Origin: Epilithonimonas zeae
GTDB lineage: Bacteria > Bacteroidota > Bacteroidia > Flavobacteriales > Weeksellaceae
Direction of reading: 5' to 3'
DNA length: 64,000 nt
Assembly: GCF_023278365.1 (NCBI RefSeq)
Contig: NZ_CP075338.1
Coordinates: 2,356,001 to 2,420,000 of the forward strand
Shown in pieces: positions 53,150 to 62,693 of this stretch. The notes beneath the pieces were generated by a model that was given only the letters and a program-made list of their open reading frames with translations, did not search any database and had not been told where the DNA came from. The translations under genes were made by a program, and so were the position numbers. Numbering within the stretch: the first letter of the stretch is position 1; each line of letters begins with the position of its first letter.

Positions 53150-55252
53150 TTATTTAAACTTCAAAGAAACCCCAAAAAGGAAGTTAATTCCGGCTTGCGA
53201 GAAGTAATATGGTCCACTAAAACCGTTGTTGACATACTTGGTATTAGTAAAATTATTTAATAAGAATCTAAAAGTCACTTCTTGTTTCTGCAATGGCAAT
53301 TTGTAAGACATATTAAAATCCGGGACTAAGTAATCTTTCAATTGATTATCAGCAGTTTCAAGATTATCCAAATATTGTTTACCCACATATTGTGCTGTAA
53401 CACCCAAATTGAAATTTTTAAATGGCGAATAAACCACATTTCCATTCGCAATGATATTAGGCGAAAAAGAAATATCAGAATCTTTCAAAACAACATCTGT
53501 GTCATTTTGAACCGAATTGATTTCCTTAATCTTATTCTGACTCAAAGATAGATTGGCTCCTAACTGAACTTTTTCTGAAAGTCTGCTTTGAGCGGATAAT
53601 TCAATTCCTAATCTATAACTTTTGTCCACATTTTCACGAATAAACTCGCCTATATTGTTGATTCTACCAGATAAAACCAACTGATTTTGATAATCCATAT
53701 AATAGGCATTAGCCGTCAACACAACCTTTCCAAATTGCTGTTCCCAACCTGCCTCAAAATCGTGTAAAGTTTCTTCTTTTGTACTCGGATTTGCAAAAAG
53801 ATCATCTCGGTTTGGTTCACGATGTGCATTGGCGTAAGAAAGGAATACTTTCCCATTTTCGATATTATAATTAATCCCCACTTTCGGATTAAAGAATGTC
53901 CATTTCCTATCCAAATCCAAACCTTCCTTATCACCTTGAGTAATTACTTTTGTGTCATAATCAATGTTTCTTAATTGCAAATCTCCAAAGAATTCGAATT
54001 GATTTAACTTATAAATTGCTTTTGCAAATCCTGAAATTTCATTTTTCAAAGATCGGTTTCTATAATACTCAAACTCGATAATTTCCGGAATAAAAACGCC
54101 TGTTACATTTCCAAAGTGTTTTCCATAATATTGATTGGCAACCGCTCCAATATTCAAATCAAGATTCCCCAATTTTCCATACAAAGTAGAAATCACTCCA
54201 TAAAAATCGTTATCCAACCATTTTTTTCTGATGAAATCGCCGTATTCTTCTTCAGTTCCATTCACCAATTGATTCGGCAAATTATATCGTGCAAAAGGAT
54301 CGCCTTGTTTGTAATTTTCATAATAACCTTTTCCTTTGGTATAATGCGCTGTAGTTTCTAATTTCCAATTGTCTGAAAATCTTTGATTCCATAATAACTG
54401 ATAATGATTTTGTCTGTAATTATCAGTCTCATTATCATAAAAATCTACGATATTTTCCCAATTTGCATCATAGATTGCTCCGGAATAATTGAACTTTGGA
54501 TCAGTCTCCCAAGTTGCTCTATCAACACCATTCCAAGCTTGATAAGTTTTTTCTTTTCCTCCAAAAGCTAAAAACCTTAACTCCGTATTTTTCTCCTGAA
54601 ACAAAGCAGAAAAATTATAAGAATGAAGATTGGAAGAAGCTCTGTCAATATACCCATCAGAATGGATATGCGTATATCGTCCCATCACAGACAAACGGTT
54701 CTTCCAGAATTTCCCCGAATTGATTTCTGCAGAATATTTGTAAGTATTGAATGAGCCATAAGAGTCATCCGTTTTTACAGAAAAAGCATCTTCCGGATCT
54801 TTGGAAATCACATTAACACTTGCTCCAAAAGCAGCTACTCCACTAGTTGAAGTCCCAACACCTCTCTGAATCACAATTTGCGATGCAGAGCTTGTCAAAT
54901 CCGGAACGTTAACAAAGAAAGTCCCTTGAGATTCTGAATCGTTATAAGGCACACCATTCATCATCACATTGATGCTAGTTCCCGCTGTTCCTCTGATTCT
55001 AAAACCCGTATAACCAACACCATTTCCTGCATCGGAAGTTGAAATGACGGACATTTGATTTTTCAAAAGAATCGGCAAATCCTGGCCCAAATTTTTATCT
55101 GCCAAATCTTTTTGGACATTAATAATTGCTTTCGCAGTTGGAGTTCTTTTGGTAAATTCTACAGCCTGAATACTCGTAACTTGCGTAGAATCTGTAGTTT
55201 GAGAAAAATAAAATGGAGCAATGAACACTCCTAAAAAAATAAATCCTTTCAT
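53150..55252 (-). CDS. TonB-dependent outer-membrane receptor under a TPP riboswitch
   Basis: The 700-residue protein has a signal peptide, then a plug domain (about 35-150) with RIRGTAGTSINVMMNGVPYND and IVIQRGVGTSTSGVAAFGASVNV, given in pieces. A 22-stranded barrel follows, with a final Phe-rich strand (NFLFGVSLKFK). There is no carboxypeptidase-like N-terminal domain. The TPP riboswitch at 55388-55470 in its leader points to uptake of thiamine or a thiamine precursor such as HMP. This is known from some other Bacteroidetes thiamine receptors. The ligand is inferred, not shown. No inner-membrane thiamine transporter gene follows it. Confidence 0.92.
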   Translation of the reverse strand: MKGFIFLGVFIAPFYFSQTTDSTQVTSIQAVEFTKRTPTAKAIINVQKDLADKNLGQDLPILLKNQMSVISTSDAGNGVGYTGFRIRGTAGTSINVMMNGVPYNDSESQGTFFVNVPDLTSSASQIVIQRGVGTSTSGVAAFGASVNVISKDPEDAFSVKTDDSYGSFNTYKYSAEINSGKFWKNRLSVMGRYTHIHSDGYIDRASSNLHSYNFSALFQEKNTELRFLAFGGKEKTYQAWNGVDRATWETDPKFNYSGAIYDANWENIVDFYDNETDNYRQNHYQLLWNQRFSDNWKLETTAHYTKGKGYYENYKQGDPFARYNLPNQLVNGTEEEYGDFIRKKWLDNDFYGVISTLYGKLGNLDLNIGAVANQYYGKHFGNVTGVFIPEIIEFEYYRNRSLKNEISGFAKAIYKLNQFEFFGDLQLRNIDYDTKVITQGDKEGLDLDRKWTFFNPKVGINYNIENGKVFLSYANAHREPNRDDLFANPSTKEETLHDFEAGWEQQFGKVVLTANAYYMDYQNQLVLSGRINNIGEFIRENVDKSYRLGIELSAQSRLSEKVQLGANLSLSQNKIKEINSVQNDTDVVLKDSDISFSPNIIANGNVVYSPFKNFNLGVTAQYVGKQYLDNLETADNQLKDYLVPDFNMSYKLPLQKQEVTFRFLLNNFTNTKYVNNGFSGPYYFSQAGINFLFGVSLKFK

Positions 55253-55293
55253 TCTTTTAAATTTAATTGTTAAAATTTATGAGAATAAAAGGG

Positions 55294-55360
55294 GCGATTA
55301 TGGTTATAAATGATTTTTGATGATTGATAAATGATTTTTTATAACGTTATTATTAATCGC
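55294..55360 (-). promoter_or_regulatory. Candidate expression platform of the TPP riboswitch
   Basis: Nested inverted repeats lie between the aptamer and the receptor start: outer arms 55294-55300 and 55354-55360, inner arms 55303-55310 and 55338-55345. On the minus strand the hairpin is followed by CCCTTTTATT. It also contains two copies of AAATGATTTTT. It could act as a terminator-type platform; this is inference from sequence alone. Confidence 0.45.
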
Positions 55361-55387
55361 TCATCTTTTATCATTCATCATTTATAA

Positions 55388-55470
55388 TGAATGTTTCCCT
55401 AAACAGCATTATCTGTTCTAGGTTCATTGGGTATAATCTCAGCTTGTTACAGCACCCCTTAAATTTCTGA
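55388..55470 (-). promoter_or_regulatory. TPP (thi-box) riboswitch
   Basis: Read on the minus strand, the leader contains GGGGTGC, then GCTGAGATTATACCC, GAACCT and CAGATAATGCTG, and TAGGGAA. These are the conserved core blocks of the TPP aptamer in the right order and spacing (helices ACAG/CTGT and GCT/AGC are visible). The aptamer sits about 140 bases before the TonB receptor start. P1 is imperfect, with a two-base mismatch in the middle. Confidence 0.93.
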
Positions 55471-55493
55471 CTGCGAAATTAGAAAAATTTTAA

Positions 55494-56162
55494 TTAATAC
55501 GCGTGATTATTTTTATTGATGTAAAAATATTGATTTCCATCTTTGGAAACTTCAAACAGATTAGCCGTTTTCCAGCTTAGATTAGTTTTGATATCATCAT
55601 AAACAAATGGGATAACCACTTGATTGTTTTTATTAATCACACCAAATTTATTATCCAAGACAGCTACAATCATTGGGTTTTCTTTATCACTATCTAAAAC
55701 ATACAACATCTGATACTGTGGATAGATTTCAAAATCTTTATAGTTTTTATAATCAACATTTTCTTTGCTAACCAAACCATAAAAACCATTCATTACAAAA
55801 GCTTTATATTTTGGAGACTCGTACGGCAAAGCGCATTTTCCCAAATCTTCATTTTTATAATGGTAAACTCGCGTTCCTTTTCTATCTATTCTGTAGGAAA
55901 TTTGATTTTTCTCAACCGTTGCATAATCCGCAGAACCATAAATTCTAACTTTTTTATTGGGAGAATTTAGCAAGTTACAATCTTCGGAAAAGAACATTGC
56001 GATGTGATATTCGGCTGGTATTACTACTTTACCAGATTGGTTGACGTAACCTGTTTTCTGATTGATTGTCTGAGGAATAAGCGCAGGAATTGCTGTATCC
56101 TTCATTTGAGAATATGTCGCAAGAAAGAAGCCTGTGAGACATAAGCTTAATAATTTTTTCAT
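55494..56162 (-). CDS. Exported WG-repeat-like protein
   Basis: This 222-residue protein has a signal peptide (MKKLLSLCLTGFFLATYSQ). Repeats of the type GYVNQSGKVVIPAEYH, GFYGLVSKEN and KFGVINKNNQVVIPFVYDD resemble WG repeats, in which a hydrophobic strand ends in N-G/N-N followed by V-I-P. It probably binds a partner at the cell surface; the function is unknown. It lies 24 bases from the TPP riboswitch, and its 3' end may hold that transcript's promoter. The DUF2752 gene lies 14 bases upstream, so both are likely cotranscribed. Confidence 0.75.
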   Translation of the reverse strand: MKKLLSLCLTGFFLATYSQMKDTAIPALIPQTINQKTGYVNQSGKVVIPAEYHIAMFFSEDCNLLNSPNKKVRIYGSADYATVEKNQISYRIDRKGTRVYHYKNEDLGKCALPYESPKYKAFVMNGFYGLVSKENVDYKNYKDFEIYPQYQMLYVLDSDKENPMIVAVLDNKFGVINKNNQVVIPFVYDDIKTNLSWKTANLFEVSKDGNQYFYINKNNHAY

Positions 56163-56176
56163 CGTTGGTTTGTGTG

Positions 56177-56596
56177 TTAGAAACTTTCGAAAATACCTTT
56201 ATAATAATCGGTATTTCTGAATAGCGAAAATAATAAAACTATTATTAAAACGACTAAAAAAAACAATTTACTTTTCAAAAAACGATAAGTCCAGCTTGTT
56301 TTAGTATAAGTTTTAGAAAATCTTAACACAAATAATAATATCACGAAAGGAATTGCTATCACAAATAAAGGATTATATCGAAAGGCTTTTGAAAATCTGA
56401 AATGGAGTAATTCGTGAAAAGCCCTTTGCACCCCACAACCTGCACACTCATATCCCGTTAATTCTTTTAGCGGACATTTTAAAAAATACGGATTTGTTGA
56501 CGGATCGAAGAAAAAATAAATGGAAATCAAAATCAGGAAAAAGACAAAAACGCCTATCTCTTTTTTTTTACATTTAATTAATTGACTGATTTTCAA
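56177..56596 (-). CDS. DUF2752 membrane protein
   Basis: The 139-residue protein has three or four hydrophobic helices. Between the first two there is the diagnostic CPLKELTGYECAGCGVQRA with three conserved Cys and the RAFHELLHF sequence. This motif defines DUF2752 (PF10825). The Cys cluster suggests metal or disulfide binding at the membrane, but no function is known. It starts the short unit with the WG-repeat gene. Confidence 0.85.
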   Translation of the reverse strand: MKISQLIKCKKKEIGVFVFFLILISIYFFFDPSTNPYFLKCPLKELTGYECAGCGVQRAFHELLHFRFSKAFRYNPLFVIAIPFVILLFVLRFSKTYTKTSWTYRFLKSKLFFLVVLIIVLLFSLFRNTDYYKGIFESF

Positions 56597-56893
56597 AACA
56601 ATGCAATTTCACCTATTTCTGATCCCAAAATAAAAATTATTATGATAAAAATATAAATAATAGACAAAAGACATCTAATTTATTTTTAATCTAAATTATT
56701 CTATTCTTAAAAAAGCACAGAATTTCGTAAATTTGGGCGAATTTAATAAGAAATTAAATTTCATCGATAGAATCAGGAATTTATTTAAATAAAAATCTGA
56801 AAACTATCTCACTACACATAGATTTTGTTTCTATATGAGTCTTTCAATAGTAACAAATCTTCTAAATTAAAGAATGAAAAGACTTCTATTATT

Positions 56894-59671
56894 ATGAATT
56901 ATCAGGATTACATCCAAGAGATTGAAGAAAGAAAAAGCCAAGGGCTTCATCCAAAGCCGATTGATAGCGCTGATTTATTGAGCGAGATCATCTCACAAAT
57001 CAAAGACACAAATAATGAATACAGAGCAGACTCTCTTAAGTTTTTTATTTATAACACTTTACCGGGTACCACAAGTGCTGCTGGTGTAAAAGCTAAGTTT
57101 TTAAAAGAAATTATCTTAGGCGAATCTGCCGTAGAAGAAATCACGCCATCTTACGCATTCGAGTTATTGTCTCATATGAAAGGAGGCCCGTCAATCGGAG
57201 TTTTGCTTGATTTGGCTTTAGGAAATGATGAAGCTACAGCAAAACAGGCTGCTGAAGTTCTTAAAACTCAGGTTTACTTGTATGACGCTGATACAGCACG
57301 TTTAAAAGAAGCTTACGAATTAGGAAGCAAAATCGCTAAAGATATTTTGGAAAGTTATGCCAAAGCAGAATTTTTCACTAAGCTTCCTGAAGTTCCAGAA
57401 GAAATTAAAGTGGTGACTTACATCGCTGCAGAAGGTGATATTTCAACAGATTTATTATCTCCGGGAAATCAGGCACACTCTCGTTCAGACCGTGAATTGC
57501 ACGGAAAATGTATGATGTCTCCTGCTCAACAGGAAGAAATAAAGGCTTTACAGGCTCAACACCCTGATGCAAGCGTAATGCTGATCGCAGAAAAAGGAAC
57601 AATGGGAGTTGGTTCTTCCCGTATGTCGGGGGTAAACAACGTTGCACTTTGGACAGGTAAACAGGCAAGTCCTTATGTACCTTTCGTAAACATTGCTCCA
57701 ATCGTAGCTGGGACAAACGGTATTTCTCCGATCTTCTTAACAACAGTTGACGTAACCGGAGGTATCGGAATCGACCTTCAAAACTGGGTGAAAAAAACCG
57801 ACGAGAACGGACATCCTGTTCGTAATGAAAATGGAGATATTGTTTTGGAAGAAAAATATTCTGTTGCTACAGGAACTGTTCTTACCATCAATACGAAAGA
57901 GAAAAAATTATACAACGGAGAAACTGAATTGAAAGATATTTCAAAATCATTTACTCCACAAAAATTAGAATTTATCAGAGCGGGTGGTTCTTATGCCATC
58001 GTTTTTGGTAAAAAAATCCAGACGTTTGCTGCTAAAACTTTAGGAATTACTCCTCCAACGGTTTTCGCGCCTTCTAAAGAAATTTCTATTGAAGGACAAG
58101 GTTTGACTGCGGTTGAAAAAATCTTCAACAGAAATGCAGTGGGTGTTACTGAAGGTAAATTATTACACGCTGGTTCTGATGTTAGAGTTGAAGTTAATAT
58201 CGTTGGATCTCAGGATACGACTGGTTTAATGACTGCTCAGGAATTGGAATCGATGGCTGCAACGGTAATTTCTCCCATCGTAGACGGAGCTTATCAGTCA
58301 GGATGTCATACGGCTTCGGTTTGGGATAAAAAAGCTCAGGCTAATATTCCTAAATTAATGAAATTTATGAACGATTTCGGGGTAATCACAGCTCGTGACC
58401 CGAAAGGTGAATATCACGCAATGACAGACGTTATTCACAAAGTTCTTAACGATATTACGGTTGACGAATGGGCCATCATCATCGGAGGTGACTCTCACAC
58501 AAGAATGTCTAAAGGGGTTGCTTTCGGAGCTGATTCAGGAACAGTAGCTTTGGCTTTGGCAACAGGTGAAGCATCAATGCCGATTCCTGAATCTGTAAAA
58601 GTGACTTTCAAAGGCGAAATGAAGGAGCATATGGATTTCCGTGATGTGGTTCACGCAACTCAGGCTCAGATGTTGAAGCAATTCGACGGAGAAAACGTTT
58701 TCCAAGGAAGAATTATTGAGGTTCACATCGGAACTCTTCCGGCTGACCAGGCATTTACATTCACAGACTGGACTGCAGAAATGAAAGCTAAAGCTTCTAT
58801 CTGTATTTCTGAAGACGATACTTTGATCCAATCATTGGAAATTGCGAAAAGCAGAATCCAGATTATGATTGACAAAGGAATGGATAACAAAAACCACGTT
58901 CTTCAAGGTTTAATTAACAAAGCAAACAAGAGAATCGAGGAAATCAGAACTGGTGACAAACCTGCCTTGACTCCGGATGCTAATGCAAAATATTATGCTG
59001 AAGTTGTTGTAGACCTTGACGTAATCGTTGAGCCAATGATTGCTGACCCGGATGTAAACAACGAAGATGTTTCTAAAAGATATACGCACGATACCATCAG
59101 AGACCTTACTTTCTACGGAGGTGAGAAAAAAGTTGACCTTGGTTTCGTAGGTTCTTGTATGGTTCACAAAGGTGACTTGAAGATTGTTTCTCAGATGTTG
59201 AGAAATCTTGAAAAACAAAATGGTAAAGTAGAATTCCAGGCTCCATTAGTAGTTGCGGCTCCAACTTATAATATCATTGACGAATTAAAGGCTGAAGGCG
59301 ATTGGGAATTATTAGAGAAATATTCAGGTTTTGAATTCAACGATGCTGCTCCGAAAGGCGAAGCCCGTACACAGTATGAAAATATGATGTACCTTGAGCG
59401 TCCTGGTTGTAACCTTTGTATGGGAAATCAGGAAAAAGCTGAAAAAGGAGATACTGTTTTGGCAACTTCTACCCGTCTATTCCAGGGAAGAGTTGTTGAA
59501 GATTCTGAACGTAAAAAAGGAGAATCTCTACTGGCTTCGACTCCGGTAGTTGTTTTATCAGCGATCAAAGGAAGAATCCCAAGTATCGAAGAATACAAAG
59601 AAGCTGTGGAAGGAATTGATTTAACGACTTTCGTTCCATCGATTAAAGAATTGGTAACTGTTGGTCATTAA
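56894..59671 (+). CDS. acnB: Aconitate hydratase B
   Basis: I use the ATG at 56894 (MNYQDYIQEIEERK), giving 925 residues, since the longer reading lacks conserved sequence. AcnB converts citrate to isocitrate through cis-aconitate and can hydrate 2-methyl-cis-aconitate. It has the N-terminal HEAT-like domain (to about 160), the swivel domain ahead of the rest (GTMGVGSSRMSG), and the Fe-S domains with cluster ligands Cys755 (GSCMVH), Cys839 and Cys842 (GCNLCMG). The Asp/His motif GGDSHTRMS lies near 535. A perfect -7 box (TAAATTTG, 56728-56735) lies 159 bases upstream, without a -33. Two terminators follow. Confidence 0.96.
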   Translation: MNYQDYIQEIEERKSQGLHPKPIDSADLLSEIISQIKDTNNEYRADSLKFFIYNTLPGTTSAAGVKAKFLKEIILGESAVEEITPSYAFELLSHMKGGPSIGVLLDLALGNDEATAKQAAEVLKTQVYLYDADTARLKEAYELGSKIAKDILESYAKAEFFTKLPEVPEEIKVVTYIAAEGDISTDLLSPGNQAHSRSDRELHGKCMMSPAQQEEIKALQAQHPDASVMLIAEKGTMGVGSSRMSGVNNVALWTGKQASPYVPFVNIAPIVAGTNGISPIFLTTVDVTGGIGIDLQNWVKKTDENGHPVRNENGDIVLEEKYSVATGTVLTINTKEKKLYNGETELKDISKSFTPQKLEFIRAGGSYAIVFGKKIQTFAAKTLGITPPTVFAPSKEISIEGQGLTAVEKIFNRNAVGVTEGKLLHAGSDVRVEVNIVGSQDTTGLMTAQELESMAATVISPIVDGAYQSGCHTASVWDKKAQANIPKLMKFMNDFGVITARDPKGEYHAMTDVIHKVLNDITVDEWAIIIGGDSHTRMSKGVAFGADSGTVALALATGEASMPIPESVKVTFKGEMKEHMDFRDVVHATQAQMLKQFDGENVFQGRIIEVHIGTLPADQAFTFTDWTAEMKAKASICISEDDTLIQSLEIAKSRIQIMIDKGMDNKNHVLQGLINKANKRIEEIRTGDKPALTPDANAKYYAEVVVDLDVIVEPMIADPDVNNEDVSKRYTHDTIRDLTFYGGEKKVDLGFVGSCMVHKGDLKIVSQMLRNLEKQNGKVEFQAPLVVAAPTYNIIDELKAEGDWELLEKYSGFEFNDAAPKGEARTQYENMMYLERPGCNLCMGNQEKAEKGDTVLATSTRLFQGRVVEDSERKKGESLLASTPVVVLSAIKGRIPSIEEYKEAVEGIDLTTFVPSIKELVTVGH

Positions 59672-59684
59672 TCGATTTTGAATT

Positions 59685-59702
59685 AAAGTCGAAAGACTTT
59701 TT
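59685..59702 (+). terminator. First terminator hairpin after acnB
   Basis: Six-base arms (59685-59690 and 59695-59700) close a GAAA tetraloop, followed by a short T run, 14 bases after the stop. Confidence 0.65.
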
Positions 59703-59709
59703 AGATATT

Positions 59710-59745
59710 AAATGGAAGATTTCTTTTGAAGTCTTCCATTTTTTG
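59710..59745 (+). terminator. Second terminator hairpin after acnB
   Basis: Ten-base perfect arms (59710-59719 and 59732-59741) with a 12-base loop are followed by TTTTTG. The 302-base gap between the two aconitases (59672-59973) otherwise holds AT-rich sequence in which I see no gene and no clear promoter. Confidence 0.85.
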
Positions 59746-59973
59746 TTTAGAATCTTTCCATTTAAGACTTTTTAAAATTATTTTAACCTATGTCAATGAT
59801 AAGATTTTCATTTTTTGCTTAACTTGATAGACATAAAACATTGTGATTATTCAACTTATTAATCCTCTTTTAAAAGCTATAGGAATAGTATTTGATAAAT
59901 CATTACAGTAAAATTCTCAACTTCAAGCCTTGAATTTTGGGAATTAATTTAACAATAAAAATAAAATCGAGAT

Positions 59974-62244
59974 ATGACTTTTGACTTGGATATGATCAAA
60001 AAAGTTTATTCTGATTTCGAAACCAGAGTAAACGAAGCAAGAGCTTTTATGGGAAGACCTCTTACTTATTCAGAAAAAATTCTTTGCGCTCACCTTTTTC
60101 CATCACAGGTAAAAGAAGCATTTAAAAGAGGAGAATCTTATGTAGATTTTGCTCCGGATAGAGTGGCAATGCAGGATGCGACGGCGCAGATGGCTCTTTT
60201 ACAATTTATGCAGGCTGGAAAGAAAAAAGTCGCTGTTCCATCAACGGTTCACGCCGATCACTTGATCCAGGCAAGAGTGGGTGCAGCCAAAGATTTGATC
60301 GAAGCTGAAAACAAAAATAATGAGGTTTATCAATTCCTACAGTCAGTTTCTAATAAATACGGAATTGGGTTCTGGAAAGCTGGTGCTGGTATCATCCACC
60401 AAGTAGTTTTAGAAAATTACGCTTTTCCTGGCGGAATGATGATTGGAACCGACTCTCACACTGTAAATGCCGGCGGACTTGGAATGGTCGCTATCGGAGT
60501 TGGTGGTGCTGATGCAGTTGACGTAATGGCTGGAATGGCTTGGGAACTTAAATTCCCTAAAATGATTGGTGTTAAATTAACAGGAAAATTAAATGGTTGG
60601 ACTGCTCCAAAAGATATTATTTTAAAAGTGGCCGGAATTCTAACCGTGAAAGGCGGAACGGGTGCTATTGTGGAGTATTTTGGAGAAGGTGCAAATTCTC
60701 TTTCTTGTACAGGAAAAGGTACAATTTGTAATATGGGTGCGGAAATCGGAGCGACAACTTCCATTTTTGAATACGACCAAAATATGAGCAAATATCTCCG
60801 TTCAACTGATAGAGAAGATTTGGCTGATGCGGCTGATGCAATTGCTCATGTGCTGAAAGCAGATCCAGAAGTTCACGCCAATCCGGAAAAATATTATGAT
60901 GAAGTGATTGAGATCAATCTTGACACTTTAGAGCCTTATCTCAACGGACCTTTCACTCCGGATTTGGCAACACCAATCTCGCAAATGAAAGAAATTGCTG
61001 AAAAAAATGGTTGGCCAACAAAAATCGAAGTGGGATTGATTGGTTCTTGTACTAACTCATCCTATGAAGATATCGCAAGAGCAGCTTCTGTGGCAAAACA
61101 AGCTAAAGAAAAAAATCTTGAAGTAAAAGCTGAATATACAATCACTCCAGGTTCAGAGCAAGTTAGATTTACGGTAGAAAGAGACGGTTTCCTGAAAACT
61201 TTTGACGAAATCGGCGGTAAAGTTTTTGCTAATGCTTGCGGACCTTGTATCGGACAATGGGCTCGTGAAGGGGCTGAGAAACAGGAAAAAAACACAATTG
61301 TTCACTCTTTCAACAGAAACTTCTCAAAAAGAGCGGACGGCAATCCGAACACTTATGCTTTCGTAGGTTCACCGGAATTGGTAACTGCGATGGCAATTGC
61401 AGGAGATTTGAGATTCAATCCTTTGACAGATAAATTAAAAAATAAAGACGGTGTCGAAGTGATGCTAGATCAGCCAAGCGGAGATGATCTTCCAAGATTA
61501 GGATTTGATGTAGAAGATCCTGGTTACATTGCTCCTGCAGAAGATGGTTCTAATGTAGAGGTAATCGTATCTCCAACTTCAGACAGACTTCAGTTATTAG
61601 AAGAATTCCCAGCTTGGGATGGACAAAATATCACAGGCGCAAGATTACTCATCAAAGCTTATGGAAAATGTACCACCGATCACATCTCTATGGCCGGGCC
61701 CTGGTTGAAATACAGAGGTCATCTTGACAACATTTCCAATAATATGTTAATTGGTGCTGTGAACGCCTTCAATATGGAAACCAACAATGTTAAGAACGAA
61801 TTGGATGGCCAGTACAAACCAGTTCCTGATTCTGCAAGACAATATAAAGCTGCAGAAATTCCAACGATTGTTGTCGGTGACGAGAATTATGGTGAAGGTT
61901 CTTCCAGAGAACACGCGGCAATGGAACCAAGACATCTTGGTGTGAGAGCTGTTCTGGTAAAATCTTTTGCCAGAATCCACGAAACCAATCTTAAGAAACA
62001 AGGAATGCTTGGATTAACCTTTGCAGACAAAGAAGATTATGATAAAATCCAGGAAGATGATACAATTAATTTCTTAGATTTAGATCAATTTGCGCCAGGT
62101 AAACAACTGACTTTGGAGTTTGTTCACGCTGATGGAACTAAGGACATTGTTAAAACGAACCATACTTATAATGCCGGACAAATTGCATGGTTCAAAGCTG
62201 GTTCTGCCCTTAATCTTATTAAAGCAATGGAAAAAGAAAGTTAA
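59974..62244 (+). CDS. Aconitate hydratase, mitochondrial-type
   Basis: This 756-residue protein belongs to the mitochondrial aconitase subfamily (canonical length about 755), distinct from AcnB. Cluster ligands are Cys359 ([10 protein letters not shown]), Cys422 and Cys425 (ACGPCIGQW). The swivel domain motif [14 protein letters not shown] lies near 642, and [17 protein letters not shown] near 560. [13 protein letters not shown] with the active-site His is near 155. It catalyses the same citrate-isocitrate step as AcnB. It has its own 302-base leader region and a terminator. Two aconitases side by side raise the question of division of labour. Confidence 0.95.
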   Translation: MTFDLDMIKKVYSDFETRVNEARAFMGRPLTYSEKILCAHLFPSQVKEAFKRGESYVDFAPDRVAMQDATAQMALLQFMQAGKKKVAVPSTVHADHLIQARVGAAKDLIEAENKNNEVYQFLQSVSNKYGIGFWKAGAGIIHQVVLENYAFPGGMMIGTDSHTVNAGGLGMVAIGVGGADAVDVMAGMAWELKFPKMIGVKLTGKLNGWTAPKDIILKVAGILTVKGGTGAIVEYFGEGANSLSCTGKGTICNMGAEIGATTSIFEYDQNMSKYLRSTDREDLADAADAIAHVLKADPEVHANPEKYYDEVIEINLDTLEPYLNGPFTPDLATPISQMKEIAEKNGWPTKIEVGLIGSCTNSSYEDIARAASVAKQAKEKNLEVKAEYTITPGSEQVRFTVERDGFLKTFDEIGGKVFANACGPCIGQWAREGAEKQEKNTIVHSFNRNFSKRADGNPNTYAFVGSPELVTAMAIAGDLRFNPLTDKLKNKDGVEVMLDQPSGDDLPRLGFDVEDPGYIAPAEDGSNVEVIVSPTSDRLQLLEEFPAWDGQNITGARLLIKAYGKCTTDHISMAGPWLKYRGHLDNISNNMLIGAVNAFNMETNNVKNELDGQYKPVPDSARQYKAAEIPTIVVGDENYGEGSSREHAAMEPRHLGVRAVLVKSFARIHETNLKKQGMLGLTFADKEDYDKIQEDDTINFLDLDQFAPGKQLTLEFVHADGTKDIVKTNHTYNAGQIAWFKAGSALNLIKAMEKES

Positions 62245-62267
62245 AAAAACTTTACTTTACAGATATA

Positions 62268-62296
62268 AAAAAGTCTCACAATTTGCGAGACTTTTT
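62268..62296. terminator. Bidirectional terminator after the second aconitase
   Basis: Perfect 10-base arms (62268-62277 and 62287-62296) with A and T runs at the ends stop the plus-strand aconitase and the minus-strand gene ending at 62300. Confidence 0.9.
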
Positions 62297-62299
62297 ATT

Positions 62300-62683
62300 T
62301 TATACTTTACTTTCTTCTGTTCGAGGTTCTTCTGGTCTGCAGAATTTGGATTCGAATCTCTGTTTCCACATCTCTTTAAACTTTTCACGCTCTTCTTCGC
62401 TGCCACAGAATTGGGTTTCGAATTTCTGCTTCCAGCTTTCTTTCATAGCATCTTGCCCGTCAAAGTGATGTCGACTCCCGAATTTTTTCTTTCCGTTAAA
62501 TCCTCCGAATAAAATCTTTGATAAGACCAAAATTCCCAGAGATTGCCAATAATTAATCGCTTTCACGCCTAAAATGTCAGGCAAAAGGATGTTCCAAAGC
62601 CATTGGAAAAACCAAACAAACAAACCTATCGCTGCAATAATGCAAGGAATAGCTAACCAAAATTTCTTTTTATTTCTGTTCAT
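62300..62683 (-). CDS. Small membrane protein with a duplicated Trp-Cys motif
   Basis: The 127-residue protein has a first hydrophobic helix (FWLAIPCIIAAIGLFVWFF) and a second (INYWQSLGILVLSKILFGG), with a Trp-rich stretch between. The cytosolic or periplasmic end holds two copies of a motif: ESWKQKFETQFCGSEEE and EMWKQRFESKFCRPEEP, spaced by 25 residues or so. Each has Trp-Lys-Gln-basic-Phe-Glu and Phe-Cys. I do not recognise a family. It lies 10 bases downstream of an ECF sigma gene, so it could be an anti-sigma factor or a target. Confidence 0.7.
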   Translation of the reverse strand: MNRNKKKFWLAIPCIIAAIGLFVWFFQWLWNILLPDILGVKAINYWQSLGILVLSKILFGGFNGKKKFGSRHHFDGQDAMKESWKQKFETQFCGSEEEREKFKEMWKQRFESKFCRPEEPRTEESKV

Positions 62684-62693
62684 CTCTTTAATA

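Noticed and set aside
59746-59973. Promoter or regulatory site for the second aconitase
   Set aside because: TAGTATTTG near 59888 is one base too long for TAnnTTTG and has no -33 box, so I could not support it.
62120-62512. Reading frame of 130 codons running from the second aconitase into the minus-strand small gene
   Set aside because: It crosses a strong terminator and overlaps two real genes on both strands; the sequence is a low-complexity hydrophobic translation.
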